From assembly GCA_943369295.1 (NCBI GenBank), contig CALRMU020000002.1, positions 682,001 through 746,000 of the forward strand: 64,000 bases of DNA, in the 5' to 3' direction. This DNA is from JAKRSE01 sp943369295. GTDB lineage: Bacteria > Armatimonadota > Fimbriimonadia > Fimbriimonadales > Fimbriimonadaceae. A program made the position numbers and the translations under genes. Position 1 is the first letter of the stretch. Every line of letters starts with the position of its first letter. The notes below the pieces were generated by a model. It saw only the letters and a program-made list of their open reading frames with translations, had not been told where the DNA came from and made no database searches. Positions 34,852 through 42,983 of this stretch are shown here, piece after piece.

Positions 34852-36329
34852 TTCAGCAGGTTCTCCTGGACTTCACCAAAAACGTCTGTGAGTCTGTAGT
34901 CTCTGCCCTGAGATCGATAGGTGAGCTTGGTGTGGTCTAGCCCCATCAGGTGCAGCAGCGTTGCATGGAAGTCATGGACAGAAATTCCGCCTTCGACAAC
35001 GTGGTATCCAAGGTCGTCAGTTGCTCCAAATGATATGCCTGGCTTAATGCCTCCTCCAGCCATCCAAATGGTGAATGCTTTGCCGTGGTGGTCACGTCCG
35101 AGATAACTGGAACCGTTTCTGGCCTCGTTCATGGGTGTTCGGCCAAATTCTCCGCCCCATACAACCAGGGTGTCGTCCAGCATTCCACGCTGTTTAAGGT
35201 CTTTGATGAGTGCCGCTGAGGCTTGGTCGACTTCTTTGCATCTTGCCGGAAGCGAGTGCATAAGGTCGTCGCTTGAGCTGGTGCCATGCGAATCCCAGCC
35301 GCGATGGTAAAGCTGAATGAATCGGCTGCCGCGTTCCAGCATTCTTCTGGCGAGAATGCAGTTGTTCGCAAAACTAGCTTCCCCGACTTTTGCCCCGTAG
35401 AGATCAAGTGTCTCTTGGCTTTCCTTGTTCAGATCGACCAGTTCCGGAATGCTGGACTGCATTCGGTAGGCAAGCTCAAAGGAGTTGATTCTGGTGGCAA
35501 TTTCTGGGTCACCCACCAATTCGAAATTCTGCTGGTTCAGCTCTTTAAGGGTATCCAGCGCCCGGCGCCTCATCGCATCAGGGATTCCTTCTGGATTGCT
35601 GACATACATGACAGGGTCGCCAGATCTGCGGAACTCAACTCCTTGATAGACGGAAGGAAGGAAGCCGCTGCTCCACATGCACTTGCCGCCATCGGGGTTG
35701 TTTTGTCCAGACAGCAGGACGACGAATCCGGGCAGGGCCTCGGCCTCGCTTCCAAGGCCGTAGCTTAGCCACGACCCCATGCTGGGTCGGCCAGGAAGCT
35801 GAAACCCAGTGTTCATAAAAATCTGGGCTGGCGCGTGATTAAGCTGTTCGGTATGCATGGATTTGACGATGGCAATATCGTCAGCGATGGAGGCAGTGTG
35901 AGGAAGAAGCTCGCTGATCCATGCGCCCGATTCTCCATGCTGGGCGAACTTATAGGGTGATCCCAGCAGGTTTGGCACTCCCTGCATAAATGGAAACTTG
36001 TCGTTGCCCAAATATTCTTTGGGGATCGGCTGCATGTGGTTTTTGGTCAGGATCGGCTTGGGGTCAAAAAGGTCGAGCTGCGAGGGTGCTCCGGCCATGA
36101 ATAGAAAAATGACTCGCTTTGCCTTTGGCGTGAAATGGGGCGGTCTTGGGGCCAAGGGGTTTTCTACTTGCGAACCATCGCCCGCCGAACCCGAGGATGC
36201 AAAGGCAGTTGTTCCCAGCATTTGCGCCAAAGCCAGGACTCCAATCCCGTAACCGGTCTTGCCGAAGAGCTGTCTTCTTGTCAGAAGCTTGACTTCCTCT
36301 TCTTTGAGTTCACGTGCCAGCCAATCCAT
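34848..36329 (-). CDS. DUF1501 family Tat-exported protein
   Basis: This 493-residue protein starts with a twin-arginine-like signal (TRRQLFGKTGYGIGVLALAQML) and then the DUF1501 body: RVIFLFMAGAPSQLDLFDPKP, KSMHTEQLNHAPAQIFMNTG, SMGSWLSYGLGSE, QLYHRGWDSHG, VVWGGEFGRTPMNE and HHGKAFTIWMAGGGIKPG. It belongs to the alkaline-phosphatase/sulfatase-like superfamily, but no activity is established. It is the upstream gene of a two-gene unit with the DUF1549/DUF1553 gene (4-bp overlap). Confidence 0.93.
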   Translation of the reverse strand: MDWLARELKEEEVKLLTRRQLFGKTGYGIGVLALAQMLGTTAFASSGSAGDGSQVENPLAPRPPHFTPKAKRVIFLFMAGAPSQLDLFDPKPILTKNHMQPIPKEYLGNDKFPFMQGVPNLLGSPYKFAQHGESGAWISELLPHTASIADDIAIVKSMHTEQLNHAPAQIFMNTGFQLPGRPSMGSWLSYGLGSEAEALPGFVVLLSGQNNPDGGKCMWSSGFLPSVYQGVEFRRSGDPVMYVSNPEGIPDAMRRRALDTLKELNQQNFELVGDPEIATRINSFELAYRMQSSIPELVDLNKESQETLDLYGAKVGEASFANNCILARRMLERGSRFIQLYHRGWDSHGTSSSDDLMHSLPARCKEVDQASAALIKDLKQRGMLDDTLVVWGGEFGRTPMNEARNGSSYLGRDHHGKAFTIWMAGGGIKPGISFGATDDLGYHVVEGGISVHDFHATLLHLMGLDHTKLTYRSQGRDYRLTDVFGEVQENLLK

Positions 36330-36551
36330 GAGAATGATTGTTGCTCATGAGAATCAATTCTTGAAAGGTTTTTTGCGGAAGATTTTGCTTATCAATCAAA
36401 TGCCAGTCAAGAAGTTCATTCAGAGAGGCACCTAGGGCAGAAGTTCTCTCGAAATGGCAGTCGTGCAGGACTTTTTGAGTTCAATAGTGTCTGTTAAAGA
36501 AGCTGCTGGGCAGTCACTCAATCGTCACCCAAGATGGGGTGCAATTACGGT

Positions 36552-37382
36552 ATGGAATTACAGACTCTCGACTACCCCATCCGAAGCGACAAGCTGCGCA
36601 TGGTGACGGAGATCACTGGCACCCTCTGCGACGTTCAGAGCCCCTTCCAGCGAATCGAAATCGTCGAGACCCCCTGTCTGGGCAGGATGCTGCTTCTGGA
36701 TCGTCACGTTCAGCTGGCAGAGGTTGATGAAAGAGCCTATCACGAAGCTCTGGTTCTCATTCCCCTTCTCAGCATCGACCAGCCCAAGAGGGCCTTGGTC
36801 ATTGGTGGAGGAGACGGAGGCGTTCTCAGAGAGCTATGCCGATCCACCAGTCTGGAGGAAATCTACATGCTTGAGATCGACAAGGAAGTTGTCGATCAGT
36901 GCAAAGCTCACCTGCCCGGCCTCAGCAATGGTGCCTTTGATGACCCGCGCGTCAAGCTCATCATCGGAGACGCCTACCAGGAGATCAAGAAGCTGGAAGG
37001 GAAGTTCGACCTCATCATCACGGACGTCACCGACGTTTACGAGGAGGAAGATGAGAGTTTGAGCGAAAGAATCTTCACTCTCGATTTTTACAGCGATCTG
37101 AATGACCGCCTCACCGATGGCGGGTTCGTGGTGACTCAGGCAGACAACATGCTTTTCTGTCCTTATAGTCTAGAGGGCATTCTCGAAGACTTCAGCAAGG
37201 CATTTGCGGCAACCGGATCCTACTGGTCGGTCATCCCATCCTTTGGAGGACTGAGTGGTTTTGCTTGGGGCAGTCGGGGAGCCAGCCTGAAGCCTGATTG
37301 GCCGAACAATGCACCGGCTGGTCTCAGCTATTTGAACTCAGCCACTTGGAATCTTGCCCAAATTCCTTTGCCGCTTGGATAA
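36552..37382 (+). CDS. speE: Spermidine synthase (polyamine aminopropyltransferase)
   Basis: From the ATG at 36552 the protein has 276 residues; an ATG at 36534 would add six. The aminopropyltransferase motifs are present: QRIEIVETPCLGRMLLLD, DERAYHEALV, LVIGGGDGGVLRE and EIDKEVVDQCKAHLP. It transfers aminopropyl from decarboxylated SAM to putrescine and releases methylthioadenosine. The gate region usually written as D-S-S-D-P reads DVTDVYEEEDES here, a more acidic loop, so the amine substrate may differ from putrescine. No speD or speB is adjacent. Confidence 0.88.
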   Translation: MELQTLDYPIRSDKLRMVTEITGTLCDVQSPFQRIEIVETPCLGRMLLLDRHVQLAEVDERAYHEALVLIPLLSIDQPKRALVIGGGDGGVLRELCRSTSLEEIYMLEIDKEVVDQCKAHLPGLSNGAFDDPRVKLIIGDAYQEIKKLEGKFDLIITDVTDVYEEEDESLSERIFTLDFYSDLNDRLTDGGFVVTQADNMLFCPYSLEGILEDFSKAFAATGSYWSVIPSFGGLSGFAWGSRGASLKPDWPNNAPAGLSYLNSATWNLAQIPLPLG

Positions 37383-37423
37383 AAGCGGGGCCCTCCATCC
37401 CACATTTCCACCATTAAGGAAGT

Positions 37424-37537
37424 GTGAGTGCAAAAGCTCACGGCATCTTTGCTGGTTTGTTTAACGGACCCCCTGACAATGCGGGGAAGATAGGGTCAGG
37501 GCTAAGGAAAGACCACCTCGGGCGGCAGCAAGAGGTG
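37424..37537 (+). promoter_or_regulatory. Structured leader RNA upstream of a small coiled-coil gene
   Basis: Three hairpins follow each other: GTGAG/CTCAC (37424-37441), CCCTGAC/GTCAGGG (37471-37501), and CACCTC/GAGGTG (37514-37537). The last one pairs the whole candidate ribosome binding site GAGGTG, which lies 5 bases before the ATG at 37543. I could not match it to a known riboswitch class by motif. It could be a translational control element or a small RNA. Confidence 0.45.
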
Positions 37538-37542
37538 ACGCC

Positions 37543-37764
37543 ATGATCAATGCAGCTTCAAGGACGATGGCCAGTGCCCTGGCTCAGTTAAAAAGAATGG
37601 AATCGCAGGTGCAGGCGACTCTCGATAGAATCGAGAAGCCTCCCGCAACGCCAAAGGCTAGAGAGAGCCTGAGGGCAGCAGAAAAAGCTAAAGAATCGGT
37701 ACAGCATGCTGTGCATGAAACAAGTGCCGAGCTAATGCACCGCTCCTTTGACATCAAAGCATAG
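37543..37764 (+). CDS. Small coiled-coil protein
   Basis: This 73-residue protein is almost wholly helical (ALAQLKRMESQVQATLDRIE, ESLRAAEKAKESVQHAVHET) and has no signal peptide. It has a good ribosome binding site (AGAGGTGA) that is buried in a predicted hairpin. I do not recognise the family. It lies 23 bp upstream of a MarR gene on the same strand and may be cotranscribed with it. Confidence 0.6.
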   Translation: MINAASRTMASALAQLKRMESQVQATLDRIEKPPATPKARESLRAAEKAKESVQHAVHETSAELMHRSFDIKA

Positions 37765-37787
37765 GCAGCCTATGGTAGCCTTCTTTC

Positions 37788-38231
37788 ATGGCGAAAGATG
37801 GCGGACTGCTGGCACGAATAGCGGTTATTTCTGACCTTCAAGGCCGTCTGCTGGATCCTGTCTTGGCCCACGCTGGCCTGACACTAAGCTCGTTCCAGCT
37901 GTTAGCCGCTGCTCATGCCGCCAAGGGGCAGGTGCCCCAAGCCGAAATCGCCGATCGTCTGGGAGTTTCTCCTGGCACCTTGAGCGAAGCAGTCGCCGAA
38001 CAGGTGAAGAATGGGCTGCTGACTCAGGAGGCTCTGCCCAAAGATAAGCGAGCGAGAACCCTTGTTCTCACTCAAACCGGCGAAGCCAAGATCAAGCAGG
38101 TTCGCCGCATGCTGGACAAGGTCAACTCCTCCATCGAGGGTGAACTGCCAGAGGAGCTTAAGGCCCCAACTCTTTCGGCTTTGACGGCGATAGAAGCCAA
38201 GCTGCGGGCCCTAACGTCAGAAGAAGAGTGA
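37788..38231 (+). CDS. MarR-type winged-helix transcriptional regulator
   Basis: This 147-residue protein has a winged helix in the middle (SSFQLLAAAHAAKGQVPQAE, IADRLGVSPGTLSEAVAEQV, and the wing EALPKDKRARTLVLTQTG) flanked by dimerisation helices. MarR proteins are dimeric and usually repress a neighbouring gene until a ligand binds. Its stop codon overlaps the GTG start of the next gene (GTGA), so the two are coupled. The operator and ligand are unknown. Confidence 0.83.
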   Translation: MAKDGGLLARIAVISDLQGRLLDPVLAHAGLTLSSFQLLAAAHAAKGQVPQAEIADRLGVSPGTLSEAVAEQVKNGLLTQEALPKDKRARTLVLTQTGEAKIKQVRRMLDKVNSSIEGELPEELKAPTLSALTAIEAKLRALTSEEE

Positions 38232-39061
38232 CCACTGCCCTCCTTGCCCTCTGTCTTCTTGGTCAGGCCAGTCAGCCCAGCCTTCTCTGCGAGATCAAGG
38301 ATAAGGAGATCAATGAAAGTTCTGGACTAGGGGCAAGCCCTGGCCAGAAAGGAGTTTGGTACACCCACAACGACAGCGGCGATAAGCCGCGCTTCTTCCG
38401 GTTTGATGAGAAGGGCAAAATCACGGGCGAGTTTGAACTGAAAGGAATCAAGGCCTTCGACTGGGAAGACATGGCCGTGGCCCGAGTCAAGGGCGAGAAC
38501 TGGATCTACCTGGGTGACATCGGCGACAACGCCAGAATTCGCAAGAACATTGTCATTCATCGCGTCAAGGAACCAAAAGCGGGGGAAAAATCGAAAACCT
38601 ACGAAAGGTTTGATTCTTGGACCATCAAGTACCCCGATGCCGCCCACGACTGCGAAGCCCTTATGGTTCACCCCGCCACGGGTGACATCTGGCTTGTGAC
38701 CAAAGATAGAGGCGATGGGACCCTTATCTATAGAGTCAAGTCTCCCAAAGGCAAGGCTGTTATCACGGCTGAGAAGCTCGGCTCGATTACGATTCCATTT
38801 AACGGACTGGGGGCCAAGATGGTGACTGCGGGCGACATAAGCCCAGATGGCACGAGGGTGGCGATTCGGTCTTACGCCGGAGCGCTGGAGTTCACCGCAC
38901 CAAAGGGTGCCTTTGCATCTTGGTTCAAATCCAAACCAAAGACTCTCAACCCTGCCGGTGAAACGCAGGGTGAGGCAATCGCTTACAGTCAAGATGGAAG
39001 GCGAATCTTGACCACAAGTGAGGGCACGCCCTGTCGAGTCTCCCTGGTCGGAATGCCTTAA
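38228..39061 (+). CDS. Hypothetical secreted beta-propeller-like protein
   Basis: This 277-residue protein begins at a GTG overlapping the MarR stop codon. The first 16 residues (TTALLALCLLGQASQ) look like a signal peptide. The rest has repeated beta-sheet blades: GVWYTHNDSGDKPRFFRFDE, DWEDMAVARVKGENWIYLGD, IWLVTKDRGDGTLIYRVKSP and GDISPDGTRVAIRSYAGALE. The pattern resembles SdiA-regulated or lactonase-like propellers. No catalytic site is obvious. The MarR gene likely controls or is cotranscribed with it. Confidence 0.68.
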   Translation: MTTALLALCLLGQASQPSLLCEIKDKEINESSGLGASPGQKGVWYTHNDSGDKPRFFRFDEKGKITGEFELKGIKAFDWEDMAVARVKGENWIYLGDIGDNARIRKNIVIHRVKEPKAGEKSKTYERFDSWTIKYPDAAHDCEALMVHPATGDIWLVTKDRGDGTLIYRVKSPKGKAVITAEKLGSITIPFNGLGAKMVTAGDISPDGTRVAIRSYAGALEFTAPKGAFASWFKSKPKTLNPAGETQGEAIAYSQDGRRILTTSEGTPCRVSLVGMP

Positions 39062-39297
39062 AAAGCAGGTCCGAACCTCGCAATTTCGCCAGGCAGGGAA
39101 TCTTTTTTGCCCCCTAAACTTTAAAGAGTCTATTTAAACCGGATTAACTTGTACTTTTAACTCGTTTGGGTGTGGAAAAAAGGGTCCTTCTTCCCAGGCC
39201 AAAGTCTTCCGAATCGTTTCTCGTTTCGGAATTTTGAACCTGAAGTGAATTTTTGCTTAAGAACCCCCTTTTGCTCCCTCGGGTAGAGTTCCTCTCA

Positions 39298-40170
39298 ATG
39301 CAGTCCGCATGGAAGCGGCAGAGCAGGGCATTGATCCTTCTCTGCGGAGCAGCGGTTGTCTTGGGAACCCTCGGAGTAAGGGGCGCAAAAGCGCAGATTA
39401 TTCCGATTCAGGAGATCCAAGTCGCCGAGAGGGTTGAAACCACCCCTCTTTCTGCTCCTGAACGCCGCGAAAATCGAACCGATCTGCCTGTCGGAAGAAC
39501 CAAAACGGTTTCTCCGGGAGCTGCAGGCTTTGAGACCAAGACCTTTCAACAGATCAAGGTTGACGGGAAGGTTGTCAGCGAGAAGCTGATTTCAACCGCC
39601 CGAACGGAACCAAAGCCGAAAGTCATCTATATCGGAGTCGGAGCAAAAGGCCGCCCTGGCTCCACAACCGTCGCTAGTCGATCGCTCACCCGCTCTGGCC
39701 GCACTGCCGCCGCCGCAGCCAACGCGATCAACGAAGGCACCAACCCAGAACAGCTTAAAGCTCTTGGCTTCGGCCGAGAAATGTGGCCCTTGTCGGTCAG
39801 CCAACGAGTCTACGGAAGACTCAATGGCTGGAATTTGGAAGGAGGAAAGGTCATGACGGTCAACTCGACCGCCTATACTCCTGACGCTGGCTTAAGCAAC
39901 CCGACCTTTAGAACCGCCACAGGACGCCCCGCTCGGCACGGCATGGTTGCCGTTGACCCCAGGGTCATTCCCATGAACTCGCTTCTCTACATTGAGAACT
40001 ACGGGTGGGCAGTGGCCGCCGATACAGGCGGAGCCATTAAGGGCATGAAGGTGGATGTCTGCCTTGAAAGCCGACAGGATGCACTACAATGGGGTCGCCG
40101 CAAGATCAGGATCATCGTCTTCCCGAAGCTGGTGACTCAGGACCTACCCTCTCGCTCGCGAAGAGGCTAA
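39298..40170 (+). CDS. 3D-domain (RlpA/MltA-like) secreted protein
   Basis: From the ATG at 39298 the protein has 290 residues and a signal peptide (ALILLCGAAVVLGTLGVRGAKAQ). A G5-like or linker region follows, and the C-terminal 3D domain carries the three aspartates: STAYTPDAG, MVAVDPRVIPMNSLLYIENYG and AVAADTGGAIKG with KVDVCL. Such domains act in peptidoglycan cleavage in RpfB/MltA-type proteins. The AT-rich 236-bp gap upstream is the probable promoter region. Its 3' end overlaps rsmA by 82 bp. Confidence 0.85.
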   Translation: MQSAWKRQSRALILLCGAAVVLGTLGVRGAKAQIIPIQEIQVAERVETTPLSAPERRENRTDLPVGRTKTVSPGAAGFETKTFQQIKVDGKVVSEKLISTARTEPKPKVIYIGVGAKGRPGSTTVASRSLTRSGRTAAAAANAINEGTNPEQLKALGFGREMWPLSVSQRVYGRLNGWNLEGGKVMTVNSTAYTPDAGLSNPTFRTATGRPARHGMVAVDPRVIPMNSLLYIENYGWAVAADTGGAIKGMKVDVCLESRQDALQWGRRKIRIIVFPKLVTQDLPSRSRRG

Positions 40171-40937
40171 AAGCCGCTGGCCTAAGCCCAAGACACAGCT
40201 TGGGCCAGCACTTTCTTATCTCCTCTGGAGTTATTGGGCGGATTCTTTCCGCCTCTTCTTCTTTTTCCGGAGTTCTCGAAATCGGCCCTGGCCCGGCCGT
40301 CCTCACTCAGCCTTTGAGCGAGAAGGCTAAAGTCACCGCTTTTGAGCTTGATGAGGGCATGGCTGCCTTCGCACAGACTCAGGCGCCTTTGGCCGAAGTT
40401 CATCGAATCGACGCCCTGCAGGCTGATTGGGAAGGTGCTCTTTTGGCTCTCCCCGAACCACGTGGAATCGTCAGCAATCTCCCCTATCAAATCACTGGAC
40501 CCCTGCTGGGACGGTGCGCAGATGCGGCCCATCTGGTGACTGGCTGTGTTCTTATGATGCAAAGGGAAGTCGGCCACAAGATTCTTGCCCTTCCTGGTGA
40601 TTCGAATCGCGGCTACCTTTCGGTCTGGCTCCAAGGAGTCTTCGAAATCTCTCATGTCTGCGATGCTGCACCGGGGTGCTTTCTGCCCCCGCCTAAGGTC
40701 AGCAGTGTTGTTCTTAAATTTGTGCCCAAGCCTTCCCGCCCGGCTTCTGATCTTTTGAAAATGATCAAGCAGGGATTTGTTCAGCCGCGCAAAACTCTCT
40801 CCAACAACCTTCGAAGCATGGGGGTGACCCAGGAAATGATCGAATCCTGTGGCCTCTCGGCAAGCGTCCGGCCTCATCAGCTTACAATGGAGCAATGGCA
40901 GAACCTGCACCAACAGCTCTCCTCTCACAGCGCCTAA
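40089..40937 (+). CDS. rsmA: 16S rRNA (A1518/A1519)-dimethyltransferase
   Basis: This 282-residue RsmA/KsgA has SPRHSLGQHFLISS, VLEIGPGPAVLTQPL (SAM motif), FELDEGMAAFAQ and the catalytic SNLPYQITGPLL. It dimethylates two adenines near the 3' end of 16S rRNA. The only conventional start is the ATG at 40089, so it overlaps the 3D-domain gene by 82 bp; the first 22 residues are extra relative to the usual family start at about SLAKRL. It also overlaps queG by 43 bp downstream. This suggests tight translational coupling. Confidence 0.92.
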   Translation: MGSPQDQDHRLPEAGDSGPTLSLAKRLKAAGLSPRHSLGQHFLISSGVIGRILSASSSFSGVLEIGPGPAVLTQPLSEKAKVTAFELDEGMAAFAQTQAPLAEVHRIDALQADWEGALLALPEPRGIVSNLPYQITGPLLGRCADAAHLVTGCVLMMQREVGHKILALPGDSNRGYLSVWLQGVFEISHVCDAAPGCFLPPPKVSSVVLKFVPKPSRPASDLLKMIKQGFVQPRKTLSNNLRSMGVTQEMIESCGLSASVRPHQLTMEQWQNLHQQLSSHSA

Positions 40938-41896
40938 AAACTCGGGCGCATGAGATGGGCTTTGAGCTGGCCGGTGTCTGTTCTGCCGGTGAGCCACAAA
41001 CCTGGCCTTTCTATGCCGATTGGGTGGCCCAAGGGCGTCATGCGGGTATGGACTATTTGGTCCGATCTCTTGAACTCAGAAAGTCTCTCGATTCAATCCT
41101 GCCGGGGACCAAGTCGGTTCTGGCTGTTGGGCTCAACTACAACCATTATCTTGAGCATGAAGAGGGGCACCCCAAAATCGCCCGCTACGCCCAGGGGCGC
41201 GACTATCATCCACTTTTTAGAAAGACACTTTCAAAGCTGGCCAAGGAACTGAGCCTTGACCATCCGGATGGTGAGTTTCGCGCCGTGGCCGACTCGGCAC
41301 CTCTGCTCGAAAGAGAGTGGGCTCAGAGAGCCGGGCTAGGCTGGCCTGGCAAAAACACCTGCCTCATCCACAGTCAAAAAGGGAGCTGGTTTCTGCTGGG
41401 ATTTCTTCTGACGACTTTAGAAGCCGAACCAGATGAACCAGCCAAAGGAGGATGCGGCACCTGCCGACTCTGCATCGAGGCCTGCCCGACCGGTGCGATC
41501 ATCTTCGATCAAGATCGCTGGCAGGTGGATTCCAACCAGTGCATCAGCTACTGGACAATCGAAAACAAAGGTCCAATTCCTACTCACATCGCCAATAACC
41601 TAAGCGGCTGGACCTTTGGATGCGACATCTGTCAGGAAGTCTGCCCCTTTAATCAGCCGCGTGACTCCCAGCCAGAAAGAGCCCAGGAGGCGAAGCACCC
41701 TGACCTCAAGCCTCGCCAGTGGCCCAACCTGCAGCAGCTTGCCCAAATCAGCTACGAAGACTGGGACGTAATGACTCAGGGGTCTCCAGTCAGGAGGCGC
41801 GGCTGGCAGGGAATCAGGTGGAACGCACAAGCCTGCCTTGGTCTTTCTCAGGAGCCAGGGGCTGCCGGGCGCGGCGAGCCCACCGACGACCTTTGA
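40895..41896 (+). CDS. queG: Epoxyqueuosine reductase
   Basis: This 333-residue protein has the cobalamin- and Fe-S-dependent reductase layout: GFELAGVCSAGEP, AVGLNYNHY, REWAQRAGLGWPGKNTCLIH, and two [4Fe-4S] motifs, GCGTCRLCIEACPTGAI and FGCDICQEVCPFNQP. It carries out the last step of queuosine synthesis in tRNA. The start overlaps rsmA by 43 bp. The 3' end overlaps the convergent LacI gene by 49 bp. The C-terminal HEAT-like extension of some family members is absent. Confidence 0.94.
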   Translation: MAEPAPTALLSQRLKTRAHEMGFELAGVCSAGEPQTWPFYADWVAQGRHAGMDYLVRSLELRKSLDSILPGTKSVLAVGLNYNHYLEHEEGHPKIARYAQGRDYHPLFRKTLSKLAKELSLDHPDGEFRAVADSAPLLEREWAQRAGLGWPGKNTCLIHSQKGSWFLLGFLLTTLEAEPDEPAKGGCGTCRLCIEACPTGAIIFDQDRWQVDSNQCISYWTIENKGPIPTHIANNLSGWTFGCDICQEVCPFNQPRDSQPERAQEAKHPDLKPRQWPNLQQLAQISYEDWDVMTQGSPVRRRGWQGIRWNAQACLGLSQEPGAAGRGEPTDDL

Positions 41897-42891
41897 ATGA
41901 TCTGGGTGCCGAGAATCTCGTGCCTCGGAGGGAGATCTGGCTGTTCGATCCTTTCTAGAAGCAGAGATGCTGCCCTGAAACCAAGATCATAGGCTGGCTG
42001 AGCCGCCACGGTCAAAAATGGAAAGGCGAGCATGGAAGAGGGGAGGTCATCAAATCCCACGACAGAAATGTCTTGGGGCACAGCCATGCCAAGCTCCTGA
42101 ATCTCTTTGAGCGCGCCGATTGCCAGAAAGTTATTCACTGAGAAGAAACAGGTTGGGGCCTGGTTGGAGAGCATGAACATGCGAGCCGCTTCTTGCCCAG
42201 ATTCCACCTCCATTTCTCCCCTCGTCAATTGGCATCTGCCCCCGCCTTTTTCAAAAGCTCGGGTGAATCCTCGAATGCGATCTTCGAAAGTGGTGATTCC
42301 TTCTGTACCGCCCAGAATTCCAGCCGATCGGTGACCTTTATCCAAAAGAAGCTGGGCTAGTTCTTGGGCGGCTTTTTCAGAATCGCATCTTACGCAGTCA
42401 ATGCCTTCAGGTCCACGCCTATCTACGGCAGCAACTGGTATTCCCCGCGATTGAGCCAAAGCGATGGCAGAGGTTCCTAAATGACTGGGAACGAGAATGA
42501 CGCCATCCACCCCCTTTTGAACCAAAAGGTTCATGTATCTCAGTTCTTCTTCTTCGCTTTCGTCACTGCTTCCAAGCAGCAGCAGTGAACCACTGGGACG
42601 GGCCGCATCCTCGACTCCGCGAGCGAGGGTTGTGAAGTAAGGGTTGGTGATGTCGCTGACAATGAGGGCAATCGTTCCGGATCGGCTGGATCTAAGGCTC
42701 CGAGCCTGATGGTTCGGAATGTAGGCTAGCTGGCTGATGGCAGCTTCAACCTTTGTCCTCGTTTCACTCGAGACGTAGCCGACTCCTGTGACAACTCGAG
42801 AAGCTGTCATGGTGCCAACTCCCGCAAGCTGCGCCACGTCTTTGAGGGTGGGGCGCTTGGTTCTATTTCCGGAACCCTGCCCTTCACTCAT
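41848..42891 (-). CDS. LacI-family transcriptional regulator
   Basis: This 347-residue protein has the LacI head PTLKDVAQLAGVGTMTASRV with hinge IPNHQARSLRSSRSG, followed by a periplasmic-binding-like core (IALIVSDITNPYFTTLARGV, GVDGVILVPSHLGTSAIAL, ISVVGFDDLPSSMLAFP, LTVAAQPAYDLGFRAASLLL). It is divergent from the fucosidase operon, and the 84-bp gap plus the first codon of that operon hold a near-perfect 16-bp palindrome, its likely operator. The inducer is probably a fucoside or its breakdown product (inference). Confidence 0.93.
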   Translation of the reverse strand: MSEGQGSGNRTKRPTLKDVAQLAGVGTMTASRVVTGVGYVSSETRTKVEAAISQLAYIPNHQARSLRSSRSGTIALIVSDITNPYFTTLARGVEDAARPSGSLLLLGSSDESEEEELRYMNLLVQKGVDGVILVPSHLGTSAIALAQSRGIPVAAVDRRGPEGIDCVRCDSEKAAQELAQLLLDKGHRSAGILGGTEGITTFEDRIRGFTRAFEKGGGRCQLTRGEMEVESGQEAARMFMLSNQAPTCFFSVNNFLAIGALKEIQELGMAVPQDISVVGFDDLPSSMLAFPFLTVAAQPAYDLGFRAASLLLERIEQPDLPPRHEILGTQIIQRSSVGSPRPAAPGS

Positions 42892-42967
42892 GCTTGCTAG
42901 TGTAGCGGGAAAAATTGTCTAGAATCTTCGCTGCAGCCCAAGACATGCCCAGATGCCCTTCGGTATT

Positions 42968-42983
42968 GTGATAACGTGATCAC
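42968..42983. promoter_or_regulatory. Probable LacI-family operator
   Basis: GTGATAACGTGATCAC is a 16-bp palindrome with one mismatched pair (14 of 16 bases match the reverse complement), centred on ACGT as in many LacI-family operators. It overlaps the GTG start codon (42976-42978) of the fucosidase gene, so bound repressor would block either initiation or early elongation. Confidence 0.65.

Noticed and set aside
37424..37542. Possible SRP RNA or c-di-GMP riboswitch
   Set aside because: A GGTCAGG-like string and GGAAAG look similar to SRP RNA, but the GGAAGGAAGCAG core is absent. The c-di-GMP-I core and other riboswitch motifs I know are not found. Kept only as an unassigned structured leader.
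40182..40997. 271-codon minus-strand open frame opposite rsmA
   Set aside because: Shadow of rsmA, whose motifs (LGQHFL, NLPYQ) are decisive.
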